From: Bolinopsis microptera
Lineage: Eukaryota; Ctenophora; Tentaculata; Lobata; Bolinopsidae
DNA: 64,000 nt
NCBI RefSeq assembly: GCF_026151205.1
Contig: NC_087079.1
Location: 9,476,635-9,540,634 of the forward strand
Reading direction: 5' to 3'
Below the pieces are notes generated by a model. The model searched no databases. It was not told the origin of the DNA and was given only the letters and a program-made list of their open reading frames with translations. The translations under genes were made by a program, and so were the position numbers. Shown piece by piece: positions 1-10,049 of the stretch (positions are counted from its first letter, which is position 1; each line of letters starts with the position of its first letter).

Positions 1-2
1 CG

Positions 3-455
3 AGTGTGAAACAAGAGCTTAACAAAGATTGTTCAAGAGACGACAAAGACTTCTGGGGAGCGGACTTGAGAAACTTCAAAGCCGCCAGTTTTGATCAGTG
101 TGCTCGTTCCTGCAGGATGGCTCAAGATTTTCAGTCCTTTACACTTAGAAAATCTGACAACTACTGCTGGTTGAAGAGGAAGAGAGGAGGACAGAGCGGA
201 CCCTCACCAAATGCTGGATTTGAGGCCACAGACAATAGATGTGCCATGCACGGATTTGATTTCTGGGGTGCAGATTTGAGAAACTTCCGATCTAATGGAT
301 ATGTGGATTGTCACACGAGCTGCTTTGACGCTGCTGACTGCGTCTCCTTCACTCTAAGAAAGTCTGATAACCACTGCTGGCTGAAGACGAAGGCGGGAGG
401 ACAAAACGGTCCCGGAGCTAACAGTGGTTTAATCAGTGCAAACATGAGTTGTTAA
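3..455 (+). CDS. 3' end of a gene with two PAN/apple-like repeats (5' incomplete)
   Basis: The frame is open from the left edge (the first in-frame codons are AGT GTG AAA, not an ATG), so this is the terminal exon of a gene that starts outside the window. The roughly 150 visible residues hold two repeats of about 70 residues. Each contains F-W-G-A-D-L-R-N-F, then a Cys-rich core (C-x3-C, then C with S-F-T-L-R-K-S-D-N-x-C-W-L-K), then a Gly-rich GGQ-x-GP segment, and ends near a Cys. Spaced cysteines plus a CxSFTL-like core ending in CWLK resemble PAN/apple modules, which are extracellular carbohydrate- or protein-binding folds; that assignment is inference. The two copies are very similar, which suggests recent internal duplication. 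The stop is TAA at 453-455, followed by two polyadenylation hexamers. Upstream domains are unknown. Confidence 0.7.
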   Translation, partial: SVKQELNKDCSRDDKDFWGADLRNFKAASFDQCARSCRMAQDFQSFTLRKSDNYCWLKRKRGGQSGPSPNAGFEATDNRCAMHGFDFWGADLRNFRSNGYVDCHTSCFDAADCVSFTLRKSDNHCWLKTKAGGQNGPGANSGLISANMSC

Positions 456-525
456 AATAATTTATATTTTATCTTCTTTGGTTTGAATTCTTTATCGGAC
501 TTCTGTTATTGCATGGATACTTCGG

Positions 526-575
526 AATAAAATTACTAAGAGTTTTTGTGGCATTTTAAAAAGATCTGAAATAAA
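526..575 (+). promoter_or_regulatory. Polyadenylation signals after the PAN-like gene
   Basis: AATAAA occurs at 526-531 and again at 570-575, about 70 and 115 bases after the stop codon at 455. This is a suitable distance for the 3' UTR of the upstream gene. In AT-rich DNA such hexamers also occur by chance. Confidence 0.45.
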
Positions 576-2099
576 TAAATGAGAATGTTGAAAGAATAAT
601 GATTGCGCTAAATATTTCACGATTTTTACGTAACATTACTTAGCATTTCAATTGTCGTGCTTTATTTTATCCACTGAAAGGAAATAATATAAAATGGTTA
701 TTTTATTAAAAAATATTTTATCCAAATTAATACTTTTTGAACAATTGCAATATTATAACAACTATAACAGCCAAAACAACAATTGAGTCAAACAGTGAAA
801 TTCCAGTCAAGGAAACGGCAGAAAAGCTTCTCTTCAAAGATCATCCAAAATCTCTTTTTTTAATTTGATGATTTTCCGTTTATCAAAACTTTCTTTGGTA
901 ATCTAACTTTCAGCACCTCAATACTGTCTTGTGCCATCCACATTAAACTCAATAATTAGCCATTCAAGAAAAAGTCAAAACAGTTTCAAGTGTTAAACTA
1001 CTAATAAATGACTCTTGCATTTATTTTCACCAGTCATTACTTATTTTCGTAAATTTGTTAGATAATTTCGTTAAAAATCACATTCTCCCACATTGTTGGA
1101 CTAAAAATAAACCTGCTGAACGACTTCCAAAGAGCCTCAATGCCTGAATAAACAGTAAAGGGGATATAATAGTATGGGAGGTATAAGGGCAACGGTCATC
1201 CGTCATACTTGCCAGCACTGTGATCAAGCGGTACTGGTACTTCCTTGAACTTGAACGAATGAGGTATTCTTGTAATTTAGCATGTGATTGCCGTCAGGTA
1301 CTGGTAAAATCATTTTGCGGTCCTATTATTGATAACACTAACAGCCTTTATTTCCTCTTTAAAGTGCATTTTTACTTAAAGTTTAAGCTTATATTCAATC
1401 GACTGGTTTACAACAACAAAACAAAGTTATATTGCTGACCTTGTCCTTCCATGAAATACCCAGCACCATACCATTTGTATGGTAGCCTACCAAGGTTGTC
1501 AAACAAGTTACGAAGCAGGAGATTAAAAATGGCGGGACACTGCATCCGACATCCTGAGCTACTTGTCAGTGATTAATTCTTATGGGAACCTACGCACGGT
1601 TGAGCACAGCAAGGCCGACCAAGACAAAGCTACTTGTCTATGTTACTGAAGGAAGTTGGGACAAACTCTAAAGAGGAACTGCGAACCCTGATGCGGGACA
1701 GGGAATGGGATATATGGAGGGGTTTTCTGGAGTAGATCGGACTTAGCTCCGACATAGTAGTAGTAGTTTAGTAATTTTTTTGGTCTGTGGTTCTTGCTCC
1801 TGATTACTTGATTAGAATTTCAATTTCAGCACAATTGTTATATAAGTTGAATAATACTAAAAAACCGGTGAGACAATGGTTACACACTTACAGCAAAAAT
1901 TTGACAAATCTTTAAAAATCAAAATCCTGGCTATCAATACTTATACAGGATGGTGCAGATAAGCGATTTTTCATTTTTTTTACATTTAACCCACCAGCAC
2001 CACTGCAAATCAAAACCCTCGTTGAATAAAATGTCATTACGGTTCAAAACGCTAGGCTCACGTCAACTCATCAACTGCAACTCAAAAATATTGAAGAAG
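576..2099. other. Intergenic, no gene seen
   Basis: AT-rich DNA between two convergent genes. The only long frame (about 1220-1438) has no recognisable domain, splice context or codon pattern. I see no RNA gene or clear repeat here. Confidence 0.5.
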
Positions 2100-4929
2100 C
2101 TAAAAGTGAACTAAATTAGCTGAATCATCTTCGGTAAAATTATCAGTTGCCTTCTGGCCGAGCCATTCCGCGATAAGGGCTACTTCCTGGTTCCTTGCAA
2201 GTATTACTGACATAGGATCGTCTTTATTGGAACCTCTCAGGTCAAGATGATGTGCTCCTTCGGCTATAATTATCGCTTTCACTGTCGGGTTCACGTCCTC
2301 TAGCACTCCTCCTGTTGGAATTTGATTTTTGGTATACTCAGGATGTTATACCATGTACGATTCCTTCAATCTTGAAGGCTAAAATAGCCTTTGGTCGAGA
2401 ATATCAATATTCAAAGTAAAGAACGCTATAAAGAGAATAGATAGAATTGAACAAAGAGTGCAATAATATTTTCCAACTCACCAGCGTGCCAAGGATCGAG
2501 TAGACCGTTAGAAAATATGATGTTGCTGGCAGCGGAGAAGTCAGCAGACCAGTAGTTAAGACTAGCATCAACTGGGTCAGGGGATACCTTGTAGTTAGCT
2601 TCACAGTACCTGGACGGACCGCGGCAATTAATTTTTGGTTTACCCTGTTCACTTTTTTCAGAAATCTCTACAATGACCTTCAGTGTTCCAAAGCACTAAG
2701 TGCGCGTTATTTAAAGTCGATAGGCAGCCAGTCTGAGCCAATTCAATCATTACTATTTTCCCCGGTAAATCTCATCAACTGACTTGCTAGCTATGTCAAG
2801 ATTCCACTCAAGTGGGGGAAACATGTCAGTTACATTGGTGCTTGGGGTGGCTAATTGGAACTCAGTACAGCACTGGAAATCCCACGCTTTCGCTTCGGGT
2901 CCCGTACCACAACCTGTGGGGATTTGAAATTATTTCATAATATAGGTATACACCTGAGTGTGAACGTGGGCGTGAACGTGGGCATGAAAGTGGCCAGGGC
3001 TTGGGAGTTGGGCTTGGGAGTAATTGGTAACCTCATCACCTGTTATGTCGGCACATTCGATGAAGTCTTCGTATATGTTAAAACATGATTTAGTGCCATC
3101 AGTTCCGTTATACAACAACCCAGCACCAACTGCTAAAGCCCTCATTTCGTTTCCACTCGTTTCCATTTCTTCGAGCATCATTTTACAAGAATGCTTCACC
3201 TAGTGATATTATGGCACTGTTTGAGTATTTCGAATTCATGAGATTGAGAGTGAGTTATTGCTATTTTTCGCGGAAATTCTGGAAACACTTCCCAGTCCCT
3301 TTCTAGAGAACAGCGGTTAAGAACAAGTTGACAATATATGGAGATACACTTACTGGCCATGCAGGTAACTCTCCCATAAACGAAGCGGGGTAGGGATAAT
3401 CAACCATCGCCATCATCAGCATAGCATTCCTCGCCCAGCCAACTAGATGGTTGAATTGGCTCACGTCAAACGTCTTACATAGCCTGTTGTGTTAAGAGTG
3501 AATATAAAGTTTCTACGTTTTAAACGTTTATTAAACATTCATAAAAAAATTTTAGTTCAATGGATCATTGAAACAATGTCAATACCAGATTCACAACGTG
3601 ATTCAGCTGCGTCACTTTGACATTTTAGCTGAGAGCCACCAACTTGAAAGTATCAGTTACAGAGGCCTGATAGCCTGGTGTCTTTACAATATTGTAGAGC
3701 TGAGAGAATCCCTTTCGAACGATATCCGGACACCTTTCATCAGCGGCCTTGAAGTCTTCTGTAACTATCTCGAAGAAAGCCTAAACAGAGAGAAAGTTCA
3801 ATGTACAAAAGGAGAAGGAAGCTTTTGTTGGTGAATTATCGTAAACGATCAAATAAAACATCCGTTTACTTACAATTATTGACAATGGAATGTGGTATTA
3901 TTGTTGAGAAATATTAGAAAGATAATTATTCAAAAAACGTTCGGGCTCCTTTGGATCAACTTTCTTACAACTGAGTACCTGTTTTGGTTTGGCGGTTCTA
4001 GCCATCATAGGCAGGGGAGCGGAAGCAGCTAAGGCCACATCCACTAACTGAGGGTACCTCAACCTCATCCAGGCAGTCAGCATTCCTCCGTAACTGCCAC
4101 CAAACGAAACTACCTGCATAACAGTAGTGGATTATTATTTAGGTTGAAGATTTAAAAATACAAAACGGTTAAAAGTATTTCGTAGTGTTATAAGTCCAGA
4201 TTATCATCATTACATTTACGAACCTTGCTCATAGTTTTAACCCAATATAGGTGGGAAAATGAGATTCTAATTGTGAATGCAAATATAATTCTCATCATAC
4301 CTGAGTTATGTTTTTTGATTTCTTGTAATGGTTGATAACTTCCGCAAAATCAGCTGTAGCTTGAGTTGAAGACAGATATCGCAGACCATCATTGCTGAAC
4401 GATTCAGACCCAAACGGTAAAGATTCTCCGTAGTACCTGATAGGAAATTAAGCATTTCTAATTTTGTAGAGTTTAAAGTTTCGTTTCAAGAATGAAGAAT
4501 ATGAAGAGTCATTAGCCATCTTCTGACAGTTACATAGTATCATTAGTATCTTAGACACATAACTTCTATAAGATAAGCTCCTATGAACAATAAGCTTCAG
4601 AACAAAGCTTGGACTAACCTATGCTCAACGAAGAGGATAAGAGCCCCGAAAGCGGGTGCTATCTCAAACATGAACCCTGTATTGTAATAGAAACTTTCAA
4701 GTGGTCCCTCGTTTCCAGTGTAAACAAAAAGTGGCCCAACTGTGCCGTTAGGACCACAGTCCCAGTGCTTGTTGTACTCAAACAGACGCTGAGAAAAGGT
4801 TTGAGAAGCTTCAGGGCTGTAACTGTAGTGGTCTACTTTCTGAGAGTATTGGAAGATTCCTGTGGGTTTGGGAACGTCATCAGAGAGGGTCAGGGAGATT
4901 AAGACTGAGAGAAGAAGTAGAATGATCAT
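2100..4929 (-). CDS. DPP7: Dipeptidyl peptidase 2-like S28 serine peptidase, nine exons, complete
   Basis: Coding exons on the minus strand, in order: 4929-4619, 4436-4301, 4113-3979, 3780-3644, 3483-3354, 3199-3040, 2913-2763, 2609-2482, 2311-2100. They sum to 1500 bases: 499 residues plus a TAG stop, close to the usual S28 length. The start is the ATG at 4929-4927, which opens a hydrophobic signal peptide ([16 protein letters not shown]). Catalytic residues visible are Ser156 in GGSYGG, Asp425 in NGLLDPW and His450 in EGAHHLDLR. Family S28 enzymes are lysosomal or secreted and cleave after proline. The C-terminal half ([22 protein letters not shown] before MAMVDYPYP) resembles DPP7 more than Pro-X carboxypeptidase, so removal of N-terminal X-Pro dipeptides is the likely activity. 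Introns are GT-AG except the seventh, whose frame-preserving donor reads GG at 2762-2761. No neighbour suggests a pathway. Confidence 0.92.
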
Positions 4930-4953
4930 TGGATCACTTTTAGCCAGACTCAA

Positions 4954-5425
4954 GCTTCAGAGACTGTTTTATAGCTATGAAATTTTATTGTTATAGTTAC
5001 GTAGTTACAAGTTAGCATGCTTACTGTTACTGTTTCAGCTCAATTAAGTATTAGTCAGTTGAAACTACAATGAAAGTAACAATAATAAAAGTAAAATTTT
5101 ATCAGTTATCTTCTGAGCAATCGAAAAAATTATCGCACAGAGTAGGAGTTTTCTAAAAAAATGTTCTGCAGCACCAGATACTAGAAGAAGCACTAGTATT
5201 ACTGATAACAAATAAAAAAGAATATGAGTGTTGAGTAAATATGAAGAGTAACTTAACACCGGGCCGGTGCAAATTATACAGGTCATCAGATAGATAAAAC
5301 GAGTCATGTGAGCCGCCACATCCCATTCTGATTCACTTAACTTATTCCAAATTCACCTGCACTAACTGATGTATCAGAATGATATGGGTTATTCCAGTTG
5401 CTACTGAGAGCTGCATGTACTATAA
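4954..5425. other. 5' flank of the DPP7-like gene, nothing else recognised
   Basis: AT-rich upstream region of the minus-strand peptidase gene. It should contain its promoter, but no TATA box or initiator stands out at a convincing distance. The frame at 5065-5319 on the minus strand is hydrophobic and low in complexity and has no family resemblance. Confidence 0.35.
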
Positions 5426-5429
5426 CTAA

Positions 5430-5530
5430 CTGTTTGTAGGTTTACAACCTACCAGGACGCGCGCCGAGTTGGACTCGTTGACGGTCCAATATATGGAACA
5501 GATATTTTACGAGTATCACCCGTTAACTAA
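5430..5530 (+). repeat. Dispersed repeat family X, copy 1
   Basis: Begins with the palindrome-like GTAGGTTTACAACCTACC, then GCGCGCCGAGTT, GGACTCG and GACGGTC, and ends near ACGAGTATCACCCGTTAA. The same ordered blocks recur at about 22110-22240 in the same orientation, and at about 14870-14970 and 33310-33410 in the reverse orientation. This shared block order defines a family but I cannot classify it. Confidence 0.6.
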
Positions 5531-5999
5531 CTGTAAGCACTAAGAACCTGAAACATCGTTATAATGTATAACGAACTCAATTATAAATTCAGAGGCAACT
5601 TCATTGTTTCACTTCAAGAATATGGAGAGTTGTCAAAATTTAACAGGTGATACTTGTAAAATATTTGTTCCATTAAATATTAGTGATTAGATAATAGATT
5701 TAGATTAGGAGTTCAACTCAGCGCGCGTCATGGTACTGGTAGGTTTGGGAGCGTTCACATATGACGTCAGCGACTGAGGGCGGAGGAGGGTTTTATAATG
5801 CTGACGGATGCTGACAGGGGAGGAAGTCTAACTCTAAGCCTTGCTCATGCTGACGTCAGCAAAAATACGTGAAATTTTGCAACAAATTTTTGTTCCAAAT
5901 CAATTTTATTAATAATAAAACTTTGGTAATTTCTTTGTATTAATATTAATAGGTTAATACTAAATATTTAAAGACAAATAATAATTATAACTCGTGCAA

Positions 6000-6334
6000 G
6001 TCCGAAATGGGCCGTGTGCTGCTTCTAGGAAGTACATATGACAGTGCATATCAGCACACTGTTGGCTTTCTTAGAGACCTGATGAGAACCAAGCGGAAAT
6101 CATGATTGCCTGGTAAGCAAGTTCACACTCATTCCGAATGGCGGTAGACTTTACAGCTACACTGCAGCTTACACTGTAGTGGGAATCGCGTCACTGATAT
6201 CCTCCGAGCATAATTACCAGGATAAATCCTGTACCAATCACAGCTTGGTGACCTGGCCTGCCTGCCTCAGACGGGGTTTGAACCCCGGTCTTCCGCTTGG
6301 GAGGCGAGTGAATTACCACTACACCACCCGGCCG
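6000..6334 (-). repeat. tRNA-derived SINE with a tRNA-Gly(CCC)-like head
   Basis: On the minus strand, about 6334-6264 reads like a tRNA. Box A is TGGTGTAGTGGTAATTC. An anticodon arm has loop CTCCCAA (anticodon CCC, glycine) closed by TCGC/GCGG. Box B is GGTTCAAACC inside a GGGG/CCCC T-stem. The acceptor stem pairs only at its first three bases, so this is not a working tRNA but the polymerase III promoter head of a SINE. The non-tRNA body probably continues down to about 6000; its 3' end is not certain. Confidence 0.65.
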
Positions 6335-6544
6335 ACAAATTAAGACAAATATTAATATTTAATAGCATCATTTCGTAGATCATCAGAGAATGCATTTACA
6401 TCACTGCTTATAATATAATAACATGAGTTACACACCTCGTCAAATTCGGTATGTAACTCGTTTTATCCAACTCGTCAAACTCGTTGGATACAACTATTTT
6501 CACAACTCAAACATCAAAGTTGTGAAAATAATGTTATAAGCAGT

Positions 6545-6742
6545 GTTGTAACTGCTTATTATCACCTCTTCGACCTGTTGAACATGTACTTACCATAAAA
6601 TTTTGATTCACGATGTCAATCCTTCGCAGCTCGGTGAGGCACAGTGGTGCATCACGCCGATCTACCGAGAAGAATTATTTGATGCGCGGCGCGACCCAGT
6701 AGTGCATCGCGCTACAACATAAAAATGTAAACAAACAATTAT
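6545..6742. repeat. Repeat sequence flanking the 15 kb element, including a related empty site
   Basis: Holds ATCACCTCTTCGACCTG at about 6561, an uninterrupted version of the sequence split by the large element that starts at 6749. It also holds a block (about 6610-6665) that recurs inverted at 32966-33030, and a CG-rich block (about 6676-6715) that recurs inverted at 23585-23630. These belong to the same dispersed repeat complex as family X. Confidence 0.55.
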
Positions 6743-6845
6743 CACCTCTATGGTGGCCGAGGAGGGTCATTTTTAAAAATAAAATAAAAACCATACTCAC
6801 GTGGCCGAGGAGGGTCATTCGGCCGAGGAGGGTCATTTTTTAAAA

Positions 6846-7145
6846 ATGGCCCTGCTCGGCCATGGCCGAGCAGGGCCAAACAATATGACGAAGAAATGGC
6901 CCTCCTCGGCCATGGCCGAGCAGGGCCAAACAATATGACAAAAATGGCCCTCCTCGGCCATGGCCGAGCAGGGCCAAACAAGAAATGGCCCTCCTCGGCC
7001 ATGGCCGAGCAGGGCCAAACAATATGAAAAAAGTGGCCCTCCTCGGCCATGGCCGAGCGGGGCCAAACAAGAAATGGCCCTCCTCGGCCATGGCCGGGCA
7101 GGGCCAAACAAGAAATGGCCCTCCTCGGCCATGGCCGAGGAGGGT
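6846..7145. repeat. Left subterminal array of GGCC-rich palindromes
   Basis: About seven units of roughly 40-55 bases. Each unit is built on a near-perfect palindrome centred on TCGGCCATGGCCGA and flanked by CCCTCCTC or CCCTGCTC arms. Linkers alternate between AAACAAGAAAT and AAACAATATGA-type sequences. The long open frames here on both strands simply read through the repeat and are not genes. Confidence 0.9.
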
Positions 7146-8620
7146 CATTTTTAAAATTAAATAAAAACCATACTCACGTGGCCGAGGAGGGTCATTCGGC
7201 CGAGGAGGGTCATTTTTTTTAAATGACCAAAACATCGCGCGCGCAATGCGCGTCTTTTACTTCTTAACAATGTCACGCACAGCGGCTTACGTAAACAACA
7301 AGACAGCGTGGACATTTGCTAGAACACCTCCTCGGACTAAGTTTGCATAATCAATATTTCGGTTCGAATTATAGAACGGACATGTCATTGTCATCATCTT
7401 TATACTTGAAATCTTTTTTACAAAATGAAACACAGATGTAAAATAATGAATTTATAAGAGCATTATCCGAGAACCCTTAAACACTGCAATGAAACTCCGC
7501 TGAAAAATCTGTTAAGTAGGTGAGAATTTACCTACCATCGGAAAGTTCCAAAATCTATAGCTAAATCCAAAACGTTTACAATCATACACTCCTTGCACCT
7601 TGAGATACGGAGATTGAACAGCGAGACGGAAAATAAACGATGAGATAGATATTGAACACTAGGAGTTGGACGGACATTAAATACAGAGAGAACTATTTAA
7701 CACGAGATAGAGATTGAAAACTGAAAGACAGATATTAAACACTGCACAGTGAGACGGACAGTCAATACGCAAGGATACGGAGGGAAACACTGGGTCGGTC
7801 ATCAAACATAGAGGGAGACGGAGAATCGAGAGAGTAAACACTGAGTGACATAAACACTGATGTGCATGATTGTTGAACTACTCAAACTCTTTCCCCATTC
7901 AAAACATCAAATAACAAATGCTGTCAGTAGCAGATTGAAAAATAACATTGCATTACTTTAAGATTAAAATTATAACCATTCTGAGCTGCGAAAGTAGCAT
8001 TTGATGATTTGAAAGTGAATTTCAATCCTCCAACAAACTTTAGTAAAATACACGACGTCATATGTTTCAAAAGATTGTTATATTTTAAGCTACCCTTGCT
8101 TATTTAATTAACCTCGTGCTATTTGCTAAAGAGAGAATAGCATTAGCAGATCTAGTTCACGTCTTCATATTTTCATGTAATTCGATGAAGCCACAAATCT
8201 CACAGAGCTACAGAATTCAGTGATCGTCTACAACACCAATAAAACCTGAAAAAAATGGAAGTTATGATATACATTTTAGAAACTCCATTGCAACATATTG
8301 CAATAGATCATCTAATCCGGGGTATAGTATGATGTGAAATTTGAAAAGTATTTAATATAAAAGCAAATTGTTTATCTCGTTAGGAAAATTTATCAAATAA
8401 CCATGCGAATTGTGATAGCGTGCTACGACACCGTGATTAATGAATATAGTGTTCATCGTTTACTCTCAAATCTGGATCCTAATTCTACCAGCTTCACGGA
8501 ACTTAGAAAAGAACTTTCCTCTGCCACTACACGAAGGCCAACGCAGTAAACTTGAATGCTAAAGATATCTTTCTTCAAGAAGCACTCTAAAATTTGGATC
8601 AGAATGATAAACAATGAACC

Positions 8621-8842
8621 TTATGCCAAATTATTAGACGGAGATCGTCTACTGATATTTCTCCGGAGTTTGCAGTTCCACGACCGGAGACCATCTACGG
8701 TAATTTTGTTGATACTGTATGAATTAATCTCCGAGAAATTCCCGGAGAGCTTCATCTCCGTCTAATACAGTAGACGGAGCCGGAGAATCATCTCCGGAGA
8801 TGATCTACGGGAAATGGACCTCCGTCTAATAATTTGGCATAA
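8621..8842. mobile_element. 222-bp inverted-repeat element (MITE-like)
   Basis: The first 22 bases, starting TTATGCCAAATTATTAGACG, are the exact reverse complement of the last 22. The interior repeats CTCCGGAG and TCTACGG motifs, which can fold further. A decayed inverted counterpart sits near 19800-19870, as expected if it lay in an arm of the surrounding palindrome. No coding capacity; the frame at 8556-8765 crosses it by chance. Confidence 0.75.
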
Positions 8843-10049
8843 TATCCGGCCATGGAACTGGGGGGTAAACTGTTTTGGAAATATCTGTAAATTTTAAAAA
8901 TGTTTTTTATAAATGATGGCAACGTCTCGACTAAGACGTTGCCACCTCGACAGTCTGTCTATTGTGTAATCAAATTTTACCTAAGTTAAGTCAGATTCAC
9001 CACACCATCTGTACCTCAAATAGTCCACTGGCAAAATCATTTTCTACAGAACCCATATACTGTTGAATGGACTCTTTTAATTACAGGTAAGACAGATTGT
9101 GTCTGAATTATTATCTTTTATTCAGAGACCGTGTAGAGTTAGACTATATAATATATATTAAGTAACTGCACTTATACAAATTTCTGGAATCATTGCAGTT
9201 GTGTGATAAGTCATGTTTTAACTCTTAAGTAGTGTTCATGGTGATCATATTTTTGGATCCCAAAACTTGGGAAGCACTCAACACACCAGGCTGAAGCAAA
9301 ACTTTCCCCATTTCACCGTACGAGGTAAGATGATCTAAAAGTATGTACTCAGCTTACAACTTTACTCGTGGGACGAGACGTCCTGACTTGAGCCCCGAAA
9401 ATTATTGAAATTATATACAGTTAGTAATAAGTATGCATACATAAATATAATACCAAACAATGTACAATGTGGTTTGGCCATTGCTATATATTTAAAATAA
9501 AATAAATCTGCCATATAATTATAAAAAATTTAAAAAATAAACCTGAAGAAAGGAGATGGAGAGTACTGAGTAGTTTCAAAAACATACATAGAATTAATTA
9601 AATGTTAGACAGAATAAATGCAAGCTTGTATCATTTTATTTTATTTCTCTAGCTCCCAAGGACCCGTATTTTAGCCGTTCAATCTACTTTAGTCATCATA
9701 ACTGCCATTTAATTTAAATTTCTTCCTATTGATCGATAATTGTTCATGACTTTTACAACTTTACTCACTCCCGCATATTGTCATTCATCAGATCACTGTA
9801 TAATAATGTGAACGTCTTTAACTAGAATTTCTCCTCAGAAAATCAGAACTTGAGGTGCTGAAAAGATAAAGAAAACAAGGAAATCAAAGTCCGGGGCCAA
9901 ACACAATGAACAGTACAGCATTGTAGAGTAAAAAATAAACTCTTTTAAAATTGTGCCCTACAGATCAGTACAATTAGTTGCACTTGAACAGGTGGTTATA
10001 CAGTCCACTACCTCTTCAATCCTCCATATCAAGAGTATAAACAGGTGGC
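8843..10049. other. Left arm of the large palindrome, no gene seen
   Basis: AT-rich sequence whose degraded reverse complement lies at about 18.8-19.8 kb. I see no coding region, RNA gene or further repeat. Confidence 0.5.

Noticed and set aside
2855-3088. A 77-codon plus-strand frame
   Set aside because: It overlaps exons 6 and 7 of the DPP7-like gene in antisense.
3568-3834. An 88-codon plus-strand frame
   Set aside because: It is antisense to exon 4 of the DPP7-like gene.
5436-5480. Palindromic GTAGGTTTACAACCTACC as a possible operator or ribozyme element
   Set aside because: It is part of a dispersed repeat with at least four copies in the window.
6075-6110. CTGATGAG followed by GGAAA, suggestive of a hammerhead ribozyme core
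   Set aside because: The stem II needed between CTGATGA and GAAA does not form and the base before GAAA is G, not the required paired C; it lies in the SINE body.
6748-7235. Several overlapping frames of 99-131 codons on the minus strand and one on the plus strand
   Set aside because: They read through the GGCC palindrome array; the proline/glycine-rich repeated peptides are a by-product of the DNA repeat and appear in several frames at once.
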